Source: Achromobacter sp. Marseille-Q4962
Lineage (GTDB): Bacteria; Pseudomonadota; Gammaproteobacteria; Burkholderiales; Burkholderiaceae_B
Direction of reading: 5' to 3'
DNA: 64,000 bases
Assembly: GCF_943737005.1 (NCBI RefSeq)
Contig: NZ_CALSFU010000010.1
Span: 1 to 64,000 of the forward strand
Shown: positions 8,600 to 17,789 of the stretch, one piece after another
Layout of the letters: the number at the start of each line of letters is the position of its first letter
Position numbering within the stretch: position 1 is the first letter of the stretch
Notes under the pieces: model-generated
What the model saw: only the letters and a program-made list of their open reading frames with translations
Told to the model about the DNA's origin: nothing
Database searches by the model: none
Program-made: the position numbers and the translations under genes

Positions 8600-10105
8600 A
8601 TGGAATTGCTGGATCACCTGATGATGGGTTTCTCGGTGGCGTTCACGCCCGAGAACCTCGCCTACGCCCTGCTGGGCTGCATTCTGGGCACGCTGATCGG
8701 CGTGCTGCCGGGCATCGGCCCGGTTCCCACCATCGCGATGCTGCTGCCGATCACGTACGTGCTGCCTCCGGTGGCCGGCCTGATCATGCTGGCGGGCATC
8801 TACTACGGCGCGCAGTATGGCGGCTCGACCACGGCCATCCTGGTCGCGCTTCCGGGCGAAACGTCCGCCGTGGTGACGGTGCTGGACGGGCACCAGATGG
8901 CGCGCAACGGACGCGCGGGCGCCGCGCTGGCCATCGCCGCGCTGGGTTCGTTCTTCGCCGGCTGCGTGGCCACCCTGCTGCTGGCCGCCTTCGCGCCCCC
9001 GCTGGCCGAGGTTGCCTTCAAGTTCGGCCCTGCGGAATACTTCTCGCTGATGTGCCTGGGCCTGGTGGGCGCCGTGGTGCTGGCTTCGGGCTCGCTGCCC
9101 AAGGCCATCGCGATGATCATCCTCGGCCTGCTGCTGGGCATGGTGGGCACCGACGTGAACTCGGGCGTGGCGCGCTATGACTTCGGCATCCCCGAGCTGC
9201 AGGACGGCATCGACTTCGCCATCGTGGCCATGGGCGTGTTCGGCTTCGCCGAAATCATGACCAACCTCGAGCAGAAGGAAAACCGCGTCGACATCACCGA
9301 CAAGATCGGCTCGCTGTACCCCAACAAGCAGGAATTCAAGGAAGCGGCCCCGGCCGTGGTCCGCGGCACGGCGCTGGGTTCGGCGCTGGGCATCCTGCCG
9401 GGCGGCGGCGCGGTGCTGTCCTCGTTCGCCTCCTATACGCTGGAAAAGAAGATCTCCAAGAATCCGGAGCGCTTCGGCAAGGGCCACCCCGCGGGCCTGG
9501 CCGGCCCCGAGTCGGCCAACAACGCCGCCGCGCAGACCTCGTTCATCCCGCTGCTGACCCTGGGTATCCCGGGCAACGCCGTGATGGCCCTGATGGTCGG
9601 CGCGATGACCATCCACAACATCCAGCCCGGCCCGCAGGTCATGACCAGCCACCCCGAGCTGTTCTGGGGCCTGATCGCCTCCATGTGGATCGGCAACCTG
9701 ATGCTGGTGGTGCTGAACCTGCCGCTGATCGGCCTGTGGGTCAAGCTGCTGAAAGTGCCCTACCGCATCCTGTTCCCGGCGATCCTGGTGTTCTGCACGA
9801 TCGGCGTGTATTCGCTGAACTACAACTCGTTCGACATCTTCACCACCGCCATCTTCGGCATCGTGGGCTACCTGTGGGCCAAGCTGAAGTGCGAAGGCGC
9901 CCCGCTGCTGCTGGGCCTGGTGCTGGGCCCCATGATGGAAGAAAACTTCCGTCGCGCCCTGCTGCTGTCGCGCGGCGACTTCTCCACCTTCGTGACGCGC
10001 CCGCTGTCGGCCACCCTGCTGGCGATCGCGGTGTTCCTGGTGGTGCTGGTGGCGCTGCCCGCCATCCGCAAGAAGCGCGAAGAAACCTTCGTCGAGGAAG
10101 ACTGA
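8600..10105 (+). CDS. tctA: tripartite tricarboxylate transporter, large permease TctA
   Basis: The 501-residue, roughly 12-helix permease subunit carries the TctA hallmarks GTLIGVLPGIGPVPTIAMLLP near the N-terminus, YYGAQYGGSTTAILV, and GLVLGPMMEENFRRALLLSRG near the C-terminus. It drives proton- or sodium-coupled carboxylate uptake with TctB and a Bug receptor. The substrate cannot be read from sequence. It closes the tctBA operon and is followed by a strong terminator. A second paralogous pair lies at 15.8-17.8 kb. Confidence 0.93.
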   Translation: MELLDHLMMGFSVAFTPENLAYALLGCILGTLIGVLPGIGPVPTIAMLLPITYVLPPVAGLIMLAGIYYGAQYGGSTTAILVALPGETSAVVTVLDGHQMARNGRAGAALAIAALGSFFAGCVATLLLAAFAPPLAEVAFKFGPAEYFSLMCLGLVGAVVLASGSLPKAIAMIILGLLLGMVGTDVNSGVARYDFGIPELQDGIDFAIVAMGVFGFAEIMTNLEQKENRVDITDKIGSLYPNKQEFKEAAPAVVRGTALGSALGILPGGGAVLSSFASYTLEKKISKNPERFGKGHPAGLAGPESANNAAAQTSFIPLLTLGIPGNAVMALMVGAMTIHNIQPGPQVMTSHPELFWGLIASMWIGNLMLVVLNLPLIGLWVKLLKVPYRILFPAILVFCTIGVYSLNYNSFDIFTTAIFGIVGYLWAKLKCEGAPLLLGLVLGPMMEENFRRALLLSRGDFSTFVTRPLSATLLAIAVFLVVLVALPAIRKKREETFVEED

Positions 10106-10150
10106 TCCGCGTGCTCCGGACCGCCCCGCGGGCGGTCCCACGCGATCTGG

Positions 10151-10181
10151 AACCCCGGGGCCCGCCCCGGGGTTTCTTTTT
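10151..10181 (+). terminator. Rho-independent terminator of tctBA
   Basis: Perfect 10-bp stem AACCCCGGGG (10151-10160) and CCCCGGGGTT (10165-10174), a 4-base loop, then a T-rich tail (TTTCTTTTTG). It lies 46 bp after tctA and isolates it from the ggt-like gene. Confidence 0.92.
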
Positions 10182-10286
10182 GCGCCATCGTCACAAATTT
10201 CCAATAAAAACAATGCGCTACAAAATGTGCAACCCCGGCGGACTTCTACGTTAAGCTACGGGTTTACCCCCAAGCGATCGTTCGCC

Positions 10287-11891
10287 ATGAATTTCGACTG
10301 GAGCAACCCCTATCTCACGACGCGGATTCCAGTATTTGCCCGCAACATCGTCGCAACCTCGCAGCCCCTGGCCGCCCAGGCCGGACTACGCATCCTGTCC
10401 CAGGGTGGAAACGCCGTGGACGCGGCCATCGCCGCGGCGGCCACGCTGGCGCTGACCGAGCCGGTCAGCAACGGCCTGGGCTCGGACTGCTTTGCCATCG
10501 TCTGGGACGGCTCCCGCCTGCACGGGCTCAACGCCTCCGGCACCGCCCCCACGGCCTGGAACCCCGATTATTTCCGCCGCAAGCACCAGGGGCGGATCCC
10601 CATGCGCGGCTGGGACAGCGTGACGGTGCCCGGCTGCGTGGCAGGCTGGGCGGCGTTGCACGAAAAACTGGGCCGGCTCGCGTTTGCCGACATCCTGGCG
10701 CCGGCCATCGAATATGCCGAACGCGGCTTTGCGGTAAGTCCCGTGGTGCAGCGGAAGTGGGCCGCGCAGGCCGACCTGCTGCAGCCCCAGCCGGGCTTCG
10801 CCGAACACTTCCTGCCGCGCGGGCGCGCGCCGCAGGTGGGCGAACACTTCGTGCTGCGCGGCGCCGCCGACACGCTCAAGCGCATCGCCGCCACCACCGG
10901 CCGCGATTTCTACGAGGGCGAAACCGCGCACAAGCTGGTGGCTCACGCCCAGGCGCACGATGCCGCGCTCACGCTGGCGGACCTGGGCGACTATGCGCCG
11001 CAGTGGGTCGAGCCCATCGGCATGGCCTACCGCGGCCACACCGTGCACCAGATCCCCCCCAACGGCCAGGGCATCGCGGCGCTGATCGCCCTGGGCATCC
11101 TGCAGCATTTCGACCTGGCGTCGCGGCCCGTCGACCATCCCCAGACCCAGCACATCCTCATCGAAGCCGTGAAGCTGGCCTTCGCCGACGTGTACGCCCA
11201 GGTGGCCGACGCGCGCCACATGCGCGTCACGCCCGCGCAGATGCTGGACCCCGCCTATCTGGCGCAGCGGGCCCGCCTCATCGACCTGGACCGCGCCCAG
11301 GACTTCGCCGCCGGCCATGCGCCCCAAGGCGGCACGGTGTATCTCACGACGGCGGACCGCTGCGGCATGATGGTGAGCTTCATCCAATCCAACTACATGG
11401 GCTTCGGGTCGGGCGTGGTGGTGCCGGGCACGGGCGTCAGCCTGCAGAACCGCGGATACGGCTTCAGCACCGACCCGTCGCATCCCAACGTGGTGGCGGG
11501 CGGCAAGCGGCCTTTCCACACCATCATTCCGGCGTTTCTCATGCGCGACGGCGCGCCGCTCATGAGCTTCGGCGTCATGGGCGGCAACATGCAGCCGCAA
11601 GGCCAGGTGCAGGCGCTCGTGCGCATGCTCGATTACGGCCAGCAGCCCCAGGCCGCCTGCGACGCGCCGCGGTGGAAGTGGAATCACGGGCTGGCGGTGG
11701 ACGTGGAGCCGGCGCTTTCCGCCCAGGCGGCACAGGGCTTGCGGGTGCGCGGGCACGTGCTCGAAGGCATGGACGATCCGTATATGGATTTCGGCTCGGG
11801 CCAGTTCATCTGGCGCCTGGGGGATCCCGCCGTGGACGGCTACGTGAGCGCCAGCGACAGCCGCCGCGACGGACTCGCCGCGGGCTTTTGA
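10287..11891 (+). CDS. ggt: gamma-glutamyltranspeptidase family protein
   Basis: An Ntn-hydrolase that is made as a proenzyme and cleaves itself; family members hydrolyse or transfer gamma-glutamyl groups, and some are acylases. The 534-residue protein shows the large-subunit opening (SQGGNAVDAAIAAAATLALTEP, GLGSDCFAI) and a probable cleavage site before Thr350 (GGTVYLTTAD), followed by NYMGFGSGVVVPGTGVSLQN. No signal peptide is evident, so it may be cytoplasmic, unlike classical Ggt. It follows the tctBA terminator and precedes a dehydrogenase gene by 71 bp. The exact substrate is unknown. Confidence 0.85.
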   Translation: MNFDWSNPYLTTRIPVFARNIVATSQPLAAQAGLRILSQGGNAVDAAIAAAATLALTEPVSNGLGSDCFAIVWDGSRLHGLNASGTAPTAWNPDYFRRKHQGRIPMRGWDSVTVPGCVAGWAALHEKLGRLAFADILAPAIEYAERGFAVSPVVQRKWAAQADLLQPQPGFAEHFLPRGRAPQVGEHFVLRGAADTLKRIAATTGRDFYEGETAHKLVAHAQAHDAALTLADLGDYAPQWVEPIGMAYRGHTVHQIPPNGQGIAALIALGILQHFDLASRPVDHPQTQHILIEAVKLAFADVYAQVADARHMRVTPAQMLDPAYLAQRARLIDLDRAQDFAAGHAPQGGTVYLTTADRCGMMVSFIQSNYMGFGSGVVVPGTGVSLQNRGYGFSTDPSHPNVVAGGKRPFHTIIPAFLMRDGAPLMSFGVMGGNMQPQGQVQALVRMLDYGQQPQAACDAPRWKWNHGLAVDVEPALSAQAAQGLRVRGHVLEGMDDPYMDFGSGQFIWRLGDPAVDGYVSASDSRRDGLAAGF

Positions 11892-11962
11892 TTGCGTTAA
11901 GGTTAGGGGCTGTTCGCCCTACGGCCTTTTCCCACCATCCCATATCAAGCGGAGCCTTCTGC

Positions 11963-12868
11963 ATGGCATCGATCGGCACCAAGAACTACGAACCCACCGT
12001 GGCCCGGAAAGTCGCCTTCCTGGGCCTGGGCGTCATGGGGCTGCCCATGGCCGGCCACCTGGCGCGCGCCGGGCACGACGTGACCGTCTACAACCGCAGC
12101 CCTGGAAAAGCGCGGGCCTGGGTCGAGGAATTCGGCGGGCGCAGCGCCCCCACCCCGCGCGAGGCAGCGGCCGGCGCGCAAATCGTGTTCGCCTGCGTGG
12201 GCAACGACGACGACCTGCGCAGCGTGGTGCTGGGCGCGGATGGCGCGTTTGCGGGCATGGCCCCGGGCGCGGTGTTCGTCGATCACACCACGGCCTCGGC
12301 CGACGTGGCGCGCGAACTGTACGCCAAGGCCAAGGAACTGGGGCTCAACTTCGTGGATGCCCCCGTTTCCGGGGGCCAGGCGGGCGCGGTCAACGGCGTG
12401 CTGACCATCATGTGCGGCGGCGAGCAGGCGGTGTTCGACGCCATCAAGCCGGTGGCCGAGGCGTTCGGCCGGGCGGTCACGCTGGTGGGCGCGCCGGGCG
12501 CAGGCCAGCTCGCCAAGATGGTCAACCAGATCTGCATCGCGGGCATCGTGCAGGGCTTGTCGGAAGCCATTGCGTTCGGCCAGGCCGCCGGACTCGACAT
12601 GAAGCTGGTGCTCGATGTCATCAGCAAGGGCGCGGCGCAGAGCTGGCAAATGGAGAACCGCGGCGGCACGATGGTCGACGACAAGTTCGACTTCGGCTTT
12701 GCCGTGGACTGGATGCGCAAAGACCTGGGGCTGGTGCTGGCCGAGGCCCGCAACAACGGCGCGCGCCTGCCCCTGACGGCCCTGGTCGACCAGTTCTATG
12801 GCGATGTGCAGAAAATGGGCGGCGGCCGCTGGGACACCTCCAGCCTCATCAAGCGCCTGCGCGACTGA
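11963..12868 (+). CDS. NAD(P)-dependent beta-hydroxyacid dehydrogenase
   Basis: A 301-residue member of the 3-hydroxyisobutyrate dehydrogenase / tartronate semialdehyde reductase family. The Rossmann motif GLGVMGLPMAGHLARAGH is at about residues 20-37, the substrate segment VDAPVSGGQAGA at about 132-143, and the likely catalytic lysine lies in AGQLAKMVNQ near 187-188. The N-terminus has about 15 extra residues. Family members oxidise or reduce small beta-hydroxy acids. The substrate cannot be fixed; ggt lies 71 bp upstream and an operon is possible. Confidence 0.85.
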   Translation: MASIGTKNYEPTVARKVAFLGLGVMGLPMAGHLARAGHDVTVYNRSPGKARAWVEEFGGRSAPTPREAAAGAQIVFACVGNDDDLRSVVLGADGAFAGMAPGAVFVDHTTASADVARELYAKAKELGLNFVDAPVSGGQAGAVNGVLTIMCGGEQAVFDAIKPVAEAFGRAVTLVGAPGAGQLAKMVNQICIAGIVQGLSEAIAFGQAAGLDMKLVLDVISKGAAQSWQMENRGGTMVDDKFDFGFAVDWMRKDLGLVLAEARNNGARLPLTALVDQFYGDVQKMGGGRWDTSSLIKRLRD

Positions 12869-12920
12869 CCCGCGCTCCGGCAAACCCGGCCCCGCACCGG
12901 CGCGAGGCCGCCGCCGGGCT

Positions 12921-13553
12921 TCAGGCAGCCTGCAGGCCGTCGACGGGCGCGTGCAGGCCGAGCGCGTCGATGCGTTCCCGCGCCTGGGCGAGCCCTTCCA
13001 GCACCGACGCCTCGCCCATCGCCATGCCTTCGGCGGCGATGAACGTCACGTTGTCCATGCCCAGAAAGCCCAGTATCTGGCGCAGGTACGGCGTCAGCGT
13101 GTCGGACGCCGTGCCCGCGGCCTTGCCGCCCCGCGACGTCAGCACGACGACTTCCTTGCCCTTTACCAGCCCTTCGGGCACGCCCTCTGGCGTATAACGG
13201 AACGTGACTCCCGCACGGGCCACCTGGTCGAGGTAGCTCTTGAACTGCGCAGGCAGGCTGAAGTTGTAGACAGGCACGGCGAAAACGATACGGTCGGCCT
13301 GCATCAGCTCGGCCACCAGCGCGTCGCTGCGCTCGACGATGCGTTGCTGCTCCACGCTGCGGGTTTCCGGCGGCGTGAAGAGCGCGCCCGCGGCGGCTCC
13401 GTCGAAGTACGGAATGGGGTCGGCCGCCAGGTCGCGCACGGTAATGCGCGCGGCGGGATCGCCCTGCTTCACGCGCAGGACCAGGTGATCGGCCAGCTTC
13501 CGGCTGTGGGAGCGCTCGCCAAGAATCGAGGACAGGATGACGAGGGTATGCAT
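12921..13553 (-). CDS. azoR: FMN-dependent NADH-azoreductase
   Basis: A 210-residue flavodoxin-fold protein of the AzoR/NAD(P)H dehydrogenase (quinone) family. The FMN phosphate-binding loop is in ILGERSHSRKLADHL near the N-terminus, and PVYNFSLPAQFKSYLDQ at about 100-116 and TSRGGK are typical flavin and dimer segments. Such enzymes reduce quinones and azo dyes and protect against electrophiles. The ATG at 13553 gives the normal N-terminus. It is divergent from a LysR regulator, a classic arrangement for inducible azoreductases. Confidence 0.88.
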   Translation of the reverse strand: MHTLVILSSILGERSHSRKLADHLVLRVKQGDPAARITVRDLAADPIPYFDGAAAGALFTPPETRSVEQQRIVERSDALVAELMQADRIVFAVPVYNFSLPAQFKSYLDQVARAGVTFRYTPEGVPEGLVKGKEVVVLTSRGGKAAGTASDTLTPYLRQILGFLGMDNVTFIAAEGMAMGEASVLEGLAQARERIDALGLHAPVDGLQAA

Positions 13554-13657
13554 GAGGGATATCTCCAGGTTCGGTCGCCCGGCGCCGGCGATCGGACCGG
13601 CGGCTGCGCAGGCATGGGCTCCACTGTAGACCCTCGAATTATTTACATAAACAGAGG

Positions 13658-13688
13658 TATGATGAACTGTTCGTTCCACTGATAGAAC
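13658..13688 (+). promoter_or_regulatory. candidate -10 box and operator between azoR and lysR
   Basis: TATGAT (13658-13663) is a fair -10 element for the plus-strand LysR gene, though the -35 is poor. It is followed by GAACTGTTC (13664-13672) and an inverted repeat GTTC/GAAC with an 8-base spacer (13673-13688), ending 4 bp before the LysR start codon. The layout suits autorepression by the LysR protein. Inference only. Confidence 0.35.
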
Positions 13689-13692
13689 AACC

Positions 13693-14628
13693 ATGCAAGA
13701 CCTCAACGATCTCTACTATTTCTCCCAGGTGGTGGAGCAAGGCGGTTTCAGCGCCGCGGCCCGGGTGCTGGACATCCCGAAGTCGCGCCTGTCGCGCCGG
13801 ATTTCGCATCTGGAAGAAAACCTCGGCGTGAGGCTGCTGCAGCGAACCACCCGGCGGTTGCGCCTTACCGCGGCGGGAGAACGCTATCTGCGGTATTGCA
13901 AGGAAATGGCCGCCTCCGCACGCGCGGCCGAAGACGCCATGCGGCAGCTGCAGGCCGAGCCGGCCGGACCCGTGATTGTCAGCTGCCCCGTTTCCATTGC
14001 CCAGGACGTGCTGGCGCCCATCCTGCCCGAGTTTCTCGACGCCTGGCCGGCGATTTCGGTGCAGCTGCTGGTGACGAACCGCCGCGTGGACCTCATCCGC
14101 GAAGGCGTGGACCTGGCGCTGCGGGTGCGCACCAAGCTCGATACCGACGCCGAACTCGTGGTGCGCCGCCTGGGAACGGCGCGCGGCACGCTGGTGGCCA
14201 GCCCGGGTTACGTACAGCGCCACGGCGCGCCCGAGACGCCCCAGGACCTGGCCTCGCACATCACGCTCAGCTTCAGCGATCCGCAGAGCGAAGTGCACTG
14301 GCCGCTGCGCAACGACAAGGGCGAAGAGGTCGTGCTGGACCTCAAGCCCCAGCTTTCGTGCAACGACTTCATCGTGCTGACCACCGCCGCGGTGCGCGGG
14401 CGCGGCATCGCCCTGCTGCCATCGATCGCCACGCGCGAGGCGCTGCGGCGCGGACAGCTCGTGCAGGTGCTGCCGCAATGGCAGTCTCCCGAAGGCATCG
14501 TGCACTGCATCTATCCGTCGCGCCGGGGCATGATGCCAGCCGTGCGCACGCTGCTCGATTTTCTTTCGCAGCGCCTGCCCGAAACCTACCAGCGCATGGA
14601 GCGCCTGCCCGCCGCGAACGAAGACTAG
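13693..14628 (+). CDS. LysR family transcriptional regulator (azoR-linked)
   Basis: A 311-residue LysR protein. The N-terminal winged helix-turn-helix (DLYYFSQVVEQGGFSAAARV, then PKSRLSRRISHLEENLGVRL) is at about residues 5-65, and the substrate-binding domain with HTPQDL-like and GIALLP segments spans about 90-300. It is divergent from the azoreductase gene, so it probably senses a quinone or azo compound and controls that gene and itself. Family call is firm, target is inferred. Confidence 0.9.
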   Translation: MQDLNDLYYFSQVVEQGGFSAAARVLDIPKSRLSRRISHLEENLGVRLLQRTTRRLRLTAAGERYLRYCKEMAASARAAEDAMRQLQAEPAGPVIVSCPVSIAQDVLAPILPEFLDAWPAISVQLLVTNRRVDLIREGVDLALRVRTKLDTDAELVVRRLGTARGTLVASPGYVQRHGAPETPQDLASHITLSFSDPQSEVHWPLRNDKGEEVVLDLKPQLSCNDFIVLTTAAVRGRGIALLPSIATREALRRGQLVQVLPQWQSPEGIVHCIYPSRRGMMPAVRTLLDFLSQRLPETYQRMERLPAANED

Positions 14629-14667
14629 GACGCGCCGGCTCCGAAAAGCCTGGCCCGCTCCGGCCGT

Positions 14668-15597
14668 TCAATAGCCCCGTCCGCGCTCCACCACGCCGGT
14701 AATGGCTTCGCCGCGCATGAGAGCCGCCACCTTGCCGGCGATCTGCGCGATGCTTTCGTCGCGCAGGGTGCGGGCGGCGATGTGCGGGGTGACGTGCACG
14801 CGCGGATCGCGCCAGAACGGATGGTCGGCCGGCAGGGGCTCGGTGCGGAAGACGTCCAGCGTGGCGCCCGCGATCTCGCCCTCTTCCAGCATGGCGACCA
14901 GGTCTTCCTCGACCAGATGCTCGCCGCGCCCCACGTTGACCAGGTGCGCGCCCGGCAGCAGGCGCGAGAGGGTGTCGCGGTTGAGGATGTCCTGCGTGTC
15001 GGGGGTAAGCGGCAGCACGTTGATCAGGAAGCGGGTGCGCGCCAGGAAATCCGGCAGGGCCTCGCGGCCCGCGTAGACCTCCACGCCGGGAATCTCGCGC
15101 GGCGTGCGGGCCCAACCGGCCACGGGATAGCCGAAATCGGCCAGCACGGCGGCCACGCGCGCGCCCACTTGGCCCAGGCCCAGCACGCCCACGGGCCAGT
15201 CGGCCTGGCGCGTGCCGTCGCGCGTGTCCCAGTGCTGCCGGGCCTGCGCCTGGTCGAAGGCTTCGAAGTCGCGCGCGACGCGCAGCAGCGCATACAGCGC
15301 GTACTCCGCCATCTGCACCGCCATGCCCGCGTCTTCGAGGCGAACGATGCGCACGTGCGGCGGAATCTCGGGCATCTTGAGCAGCGCGTCGACGCCGGCG
15401 CCGAGATTGAAGAGCGTGTGCAGCCCGGTTTCGTGGGCGAAAAGCTCGGCCGGCGGACGCCAGACCAGCGCGGCCTGCGCGCCGGAGGGCGGCCCCTCGG
15501 GGTTCCAGACGGAAATGCGGCAGCCGGGCATGGCGGCTTGCAGCAGCGGAACCCAGGCGTCGGGGTCGTGATGCGGACAGGCGAAAAGAATGTGCAT
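14668..15597 (-). CDS. ghrA: glyoxylate/hydroxypyruvate reductase A
   Basis: A 309-residue D-2-hydroxyacid dehydrogenase of the GhrA subgroup. Substrate-side motif NLGAGVD is at about 78-84, the NAD(P)-binding GVLGLGQVGARVA at about 138-150, and the catalytic set Arg (NVGRGEH), Glu (RTEPLP) and His (TPHIAA) follows. GhrA reduces glyoxylate and hydroxypyruvate to glycolate and glycerate in the cytoplasm. Start at 15597 removes a poor upstream extension. It stands alone: the terminator of the upstream minus-strand tctBA operon lies about 95 bp before it. Confidence 0.88.
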   Translation of the reverse strand: MHILFACPHHDPDAWVPLLQAAMPGCRISVWNPEGPPSGAQAALVWRPPAELFAHETGLHTLFNLGAGVDALLKMPEIPPHVRIVRLEDAGMAVQMAEYALYALLRVARDFEAFDQAQARQHWDTRDGTRQADWPVGVLGLGQVGARVAAVLADFGYPVAGWARTPREIPGVEVYAGREALPDFLARTRFLINVLPLTPDTQDILNRDTLSRLLPGAHLVNVGRGEHLVEEDLVAMLEEGEIAGATLDVFRTEPLPADHPFWRDPRVHVTPHIAARTLRDESIAQIAGKVAALMRGEAITGVVERGRGY

Positions 15598-15689
15598 GGG
15601 CGTCGGAAGAAAATTCGGGCCTACGGAAACGCAAGCATGAGGGATCGCGGCGCGCAAAGCAAACGGCCCGGCGCAAGCGGATCAAATGC

Positions 15690-15728
15690 AAAAACCCCCG
15701 AAGGTTGGATTCGTCCAACTTTCGGGGG
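15690..15728 (-). terminator. Rho-independent terminator of the second tctBA operon
   Basis: A 15-bp stem with a single G-T pair, CCCCCGAAGGTTGGA (15695-15709) and TCCAACTTTCGGGGG (15714-15728), with a 4-base loop. On the minus strand it is followed by TTTTTGC. It lies 49 bp past the tctA stop. Confidence 0.92.
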
Positions 15729-15776
15729 CCAGTTCACAGGGCCGGGCCGTTCGATTGCCGCATGGCGGCGACCGCG

Positions 15777-17303
15777 TCAGGCGGCCGGAACGGCCAAGGG
15801 CTTCTTGCCCTTGCCGCGGCCGCGCCGGACAAAGGCCCAGACCTGCACCAGGATGAGCAGCGCGCTGGCGGCGATGAACCACGCGCTGATGGGACGCTCG
15901 ACGAACACCGACAGGTCGCCGCGCGACAGCAGCAGCGCGCGGCGGAAGTTCTCTTCCACCATGGGGCCCAGCACGAAGCCCAGCAGGATCGGCGCCACGG
16001 AGAAATCCAGCGACATCAGGATCGCGCCGATCACGCCGAAGGCCAGCACTTCCCAGATCTGGAAAAGGTTGTTCTGGGTGCTGAACACGCCCACCGCGAT
16101 GAAGAACAGCGCGGACGGGAACAGGTAGCGGTACGGCACCTGCAGCAGTTTCACCCACACGCCGATCAGCGGCACGTTGAGCACCATGAGCAGCACGTTG
16201 CCCACCCAGAAGCTGGCGATCAGGCCCCAGAAGATGTCCGGGTGCTCGGTGATGAGCTGGGGACCGGGCTGGATGCCCTGGATCAGCAGCGCGCCCAGGA
16301 TCAGCGCCATTACGGCGTCGCCGGGAATGCCCAGGCTCATCGTGGGAATGAAGTCGACCTGCGTCTTGGAATGCGAGGACGCCTCGGGCGCGGCCACGCC
16401 GGCGATCATGCCGGTGCCGAACTTCTCGGGCGTCTTGGACACCTTGCGCTCCAGCGCATAGGCCACGAAGGTAGTGATGGTCGGGCCGGTGCCGGGCATG
16501 GCGCCGAAGACCGTGCCCACCATGGTGCCGCGAACCATGGGCCAGAAGGCTTTTTTCAGTTCCTGGCGCGACGGGCGCATGTCGCGCAGGCTGAGCTTGG
16601 CGCCGCTGCCGATGATGGACATGCGGTTGACGCTCATCAGGAAGTCGGCCACGCCGAACAGGCCCATGGAAATGGCCACCAGCTCCAGGCCGTCGGAGAG
16701 GTCGAGCAGCCCGAACGAAAAGCGGATGGTGCCCGTGTTGACGTCCGTGCCCACCACGCCGCACATGAGGCCGAAGATGGTCATGGCCACACCCTTGAGC
16801 GGCGAGCCGCGCGACATCGTGGCCCCGGCCAGCAGGCCCAGCAGCATGATGGAGAAGATCTCCGTCGGGCCGAACTTGAACGCCACTTCCACCAGCAGCG
16901 GCGAGGCGAAGATCATGACGATGATGCCCACCGAGGCCGCGAAGAAGGAACAGATCATCGTGATGCCCAGCGCCGTGCCCCCCTTGCCCTGCTTGGTCAT
17001 GGGGTAGCCGTCCAGGCAGGTCACCGCGTGCGGCGGGTGCGAAGGCAGGTTGAGCAGGATCGCGCCAATGGCGCCGCCGTACTGCGAGCCGTAGAAGATG
17101 CCGGCCAGCATGAGAATGGCGGGCACGGGATGCATCACGTAGGTGAGCGGCAGCAGAATCGAAATGGCCGACAGCGCGCCCATGCCGGGCAGCACGCCGA
17201 TGAGGTTGCCCACCAGCACGCCGAAGAACGACCACATCAGGTTGTGGAGCTGGAAGGCAACGCCGAAGCCGTACCAGAGGTCAGTCAGGGATTGGGAAAT
17301 CAT
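15777..17303 (-). CDS. tctA: tripartite tricarboxylate transporter, large permease TctA (second copy)
   Basis: A 508-residue permease with the TctA signatures VGNLIGVLPGMGALSAISIL near the N-terminus, FYGSQYGGAIGAIL, and GFVLGPMVEENFRRALLLSRG near the C-terminus. It is clearly a paralogue of the protein at 8.6 kb but differs in the early loop (LPSHPPHAVTCLDGYPM), so it probably takes another substrate. It sits 6 bp behind tctB, downstream of the tctDE sensor pair, the layout of citrate-type TTT systems, but the usual tctC is absent. Confidence 0.93.
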   Translation of the reverse strand: MISQSLTDLWYGFGVAFQLHNLMWSFFGVLVGNLIGVLPGMGALSAISILLPLTYVMHPVPAILMLAGIFYGSQYGGAIGAILLNLPSHPPHAVTCLDGYPMTKQGKGGTALGITMICSFFAASVGIIVMIFASPLLVEVAFKFGPTEIFSIMLLGLLAGATMSRGSPLKGVAMTIFGLMCGVVGTDVNTGTIRFSFGLLDLSDGLELVAISMGLFGVADFLMSVNRMSIIGSGAKLSLRDMRPSRQELKKAFWPMVRGTMVGTVFGAMPGTGPTITTFVAYALERKVSKTPEKFGTGMIAGVAAPEASSHSKTQVDFIPTMSLGIPGDAVMALILGALLIQGIQPGPQLITEHPDIFWGLIASFWVGNVLLMVLNVPLIGVWVKLLQVPYRYLFPSALFFIAVGVFSTQNNLFQIWEVLAFGVIGAILMSLDFSVAPILLGFVLGPMVEENFRRALLLSRGDLSVFVERPISAWFIAASALLILVQVWAFVRRGRGKGKKPLAVPAA

Positions 17304-17309
17304 GGCGCA

Positions 17310-17783
17310 TCAGCCCCAGCGAAAGAGCGGAAGCTGCAGTTGCAGCGCCCACCAGAAAACGACCACCGCGATGACGGACATGCCCACCGACAGCAGCAAG
17401 GCCTGCTTGATCGTGTTGGTCCGGTCGCCCAGGGCGGAAATGAAAACGATGGCGAAGGTGGCCGGCAGCAGGCCGCCGTAGTGGCCCAGCAGCAGGAACG
17501 CCAGGATGCCCAGCAGGATGCAGATGCCGCCGCGCAGGTCGGGCAGGCCGTGCGGATGGCCCTCGACCGGCGCTTCCGCTTCGTCGCCGCCGCTGCTGCG
17601 CGCCGACATGGCGATCAGCAGCCCCGTGAGCGCGAGCAGTCCGCCCAGCGCGGCCGGAAAGAATCCCGGTCCCATATGGCTCAATGTGCCGATGTGGTAA
17701 CCGGTGCCCCCGTAGATCGCCCCCAGGCCGATCAGGACCATCAGGGCGCCCCCGTAGTAGTCCTTTCTATTTGATGTTTGCAC
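17310..17783 (-). CDS. tctB: tripartite tricarboxylate transporter, small subunit TctB (second copy)
   Basis: A 157-residue TctB protein with four probable membrane segments and the motif HMGPGFFPAALGGLLAL near residues 30-45. An ATG at 17789 touches the GGAGG site directly, which is too close; the in-frame GTG at 17783 lies 6 bases after GGAGG, so I prefer GTG and an N-terminus QTSNRKDYYGG. It is 6 bp upstream of tctA and 271 bp downstream of tctE. Confidence 0.85.
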   Translation of the reverse strand: MQTSNRKDYYGGALMVLIGLGAIYGGTGYHIGTLSHMGPGFFPAALGGLLALTGLLIAMSARSSGGDEAEAPVEGHPHGLPDLRGGICILLGILAFLLLGHYGGLLPATFAIVFISALGDRTNTIKQALLLSVGMSVIAVVVFWWALQLQLPLFRWG

Positions 17784-17789
17784 TTCCAT

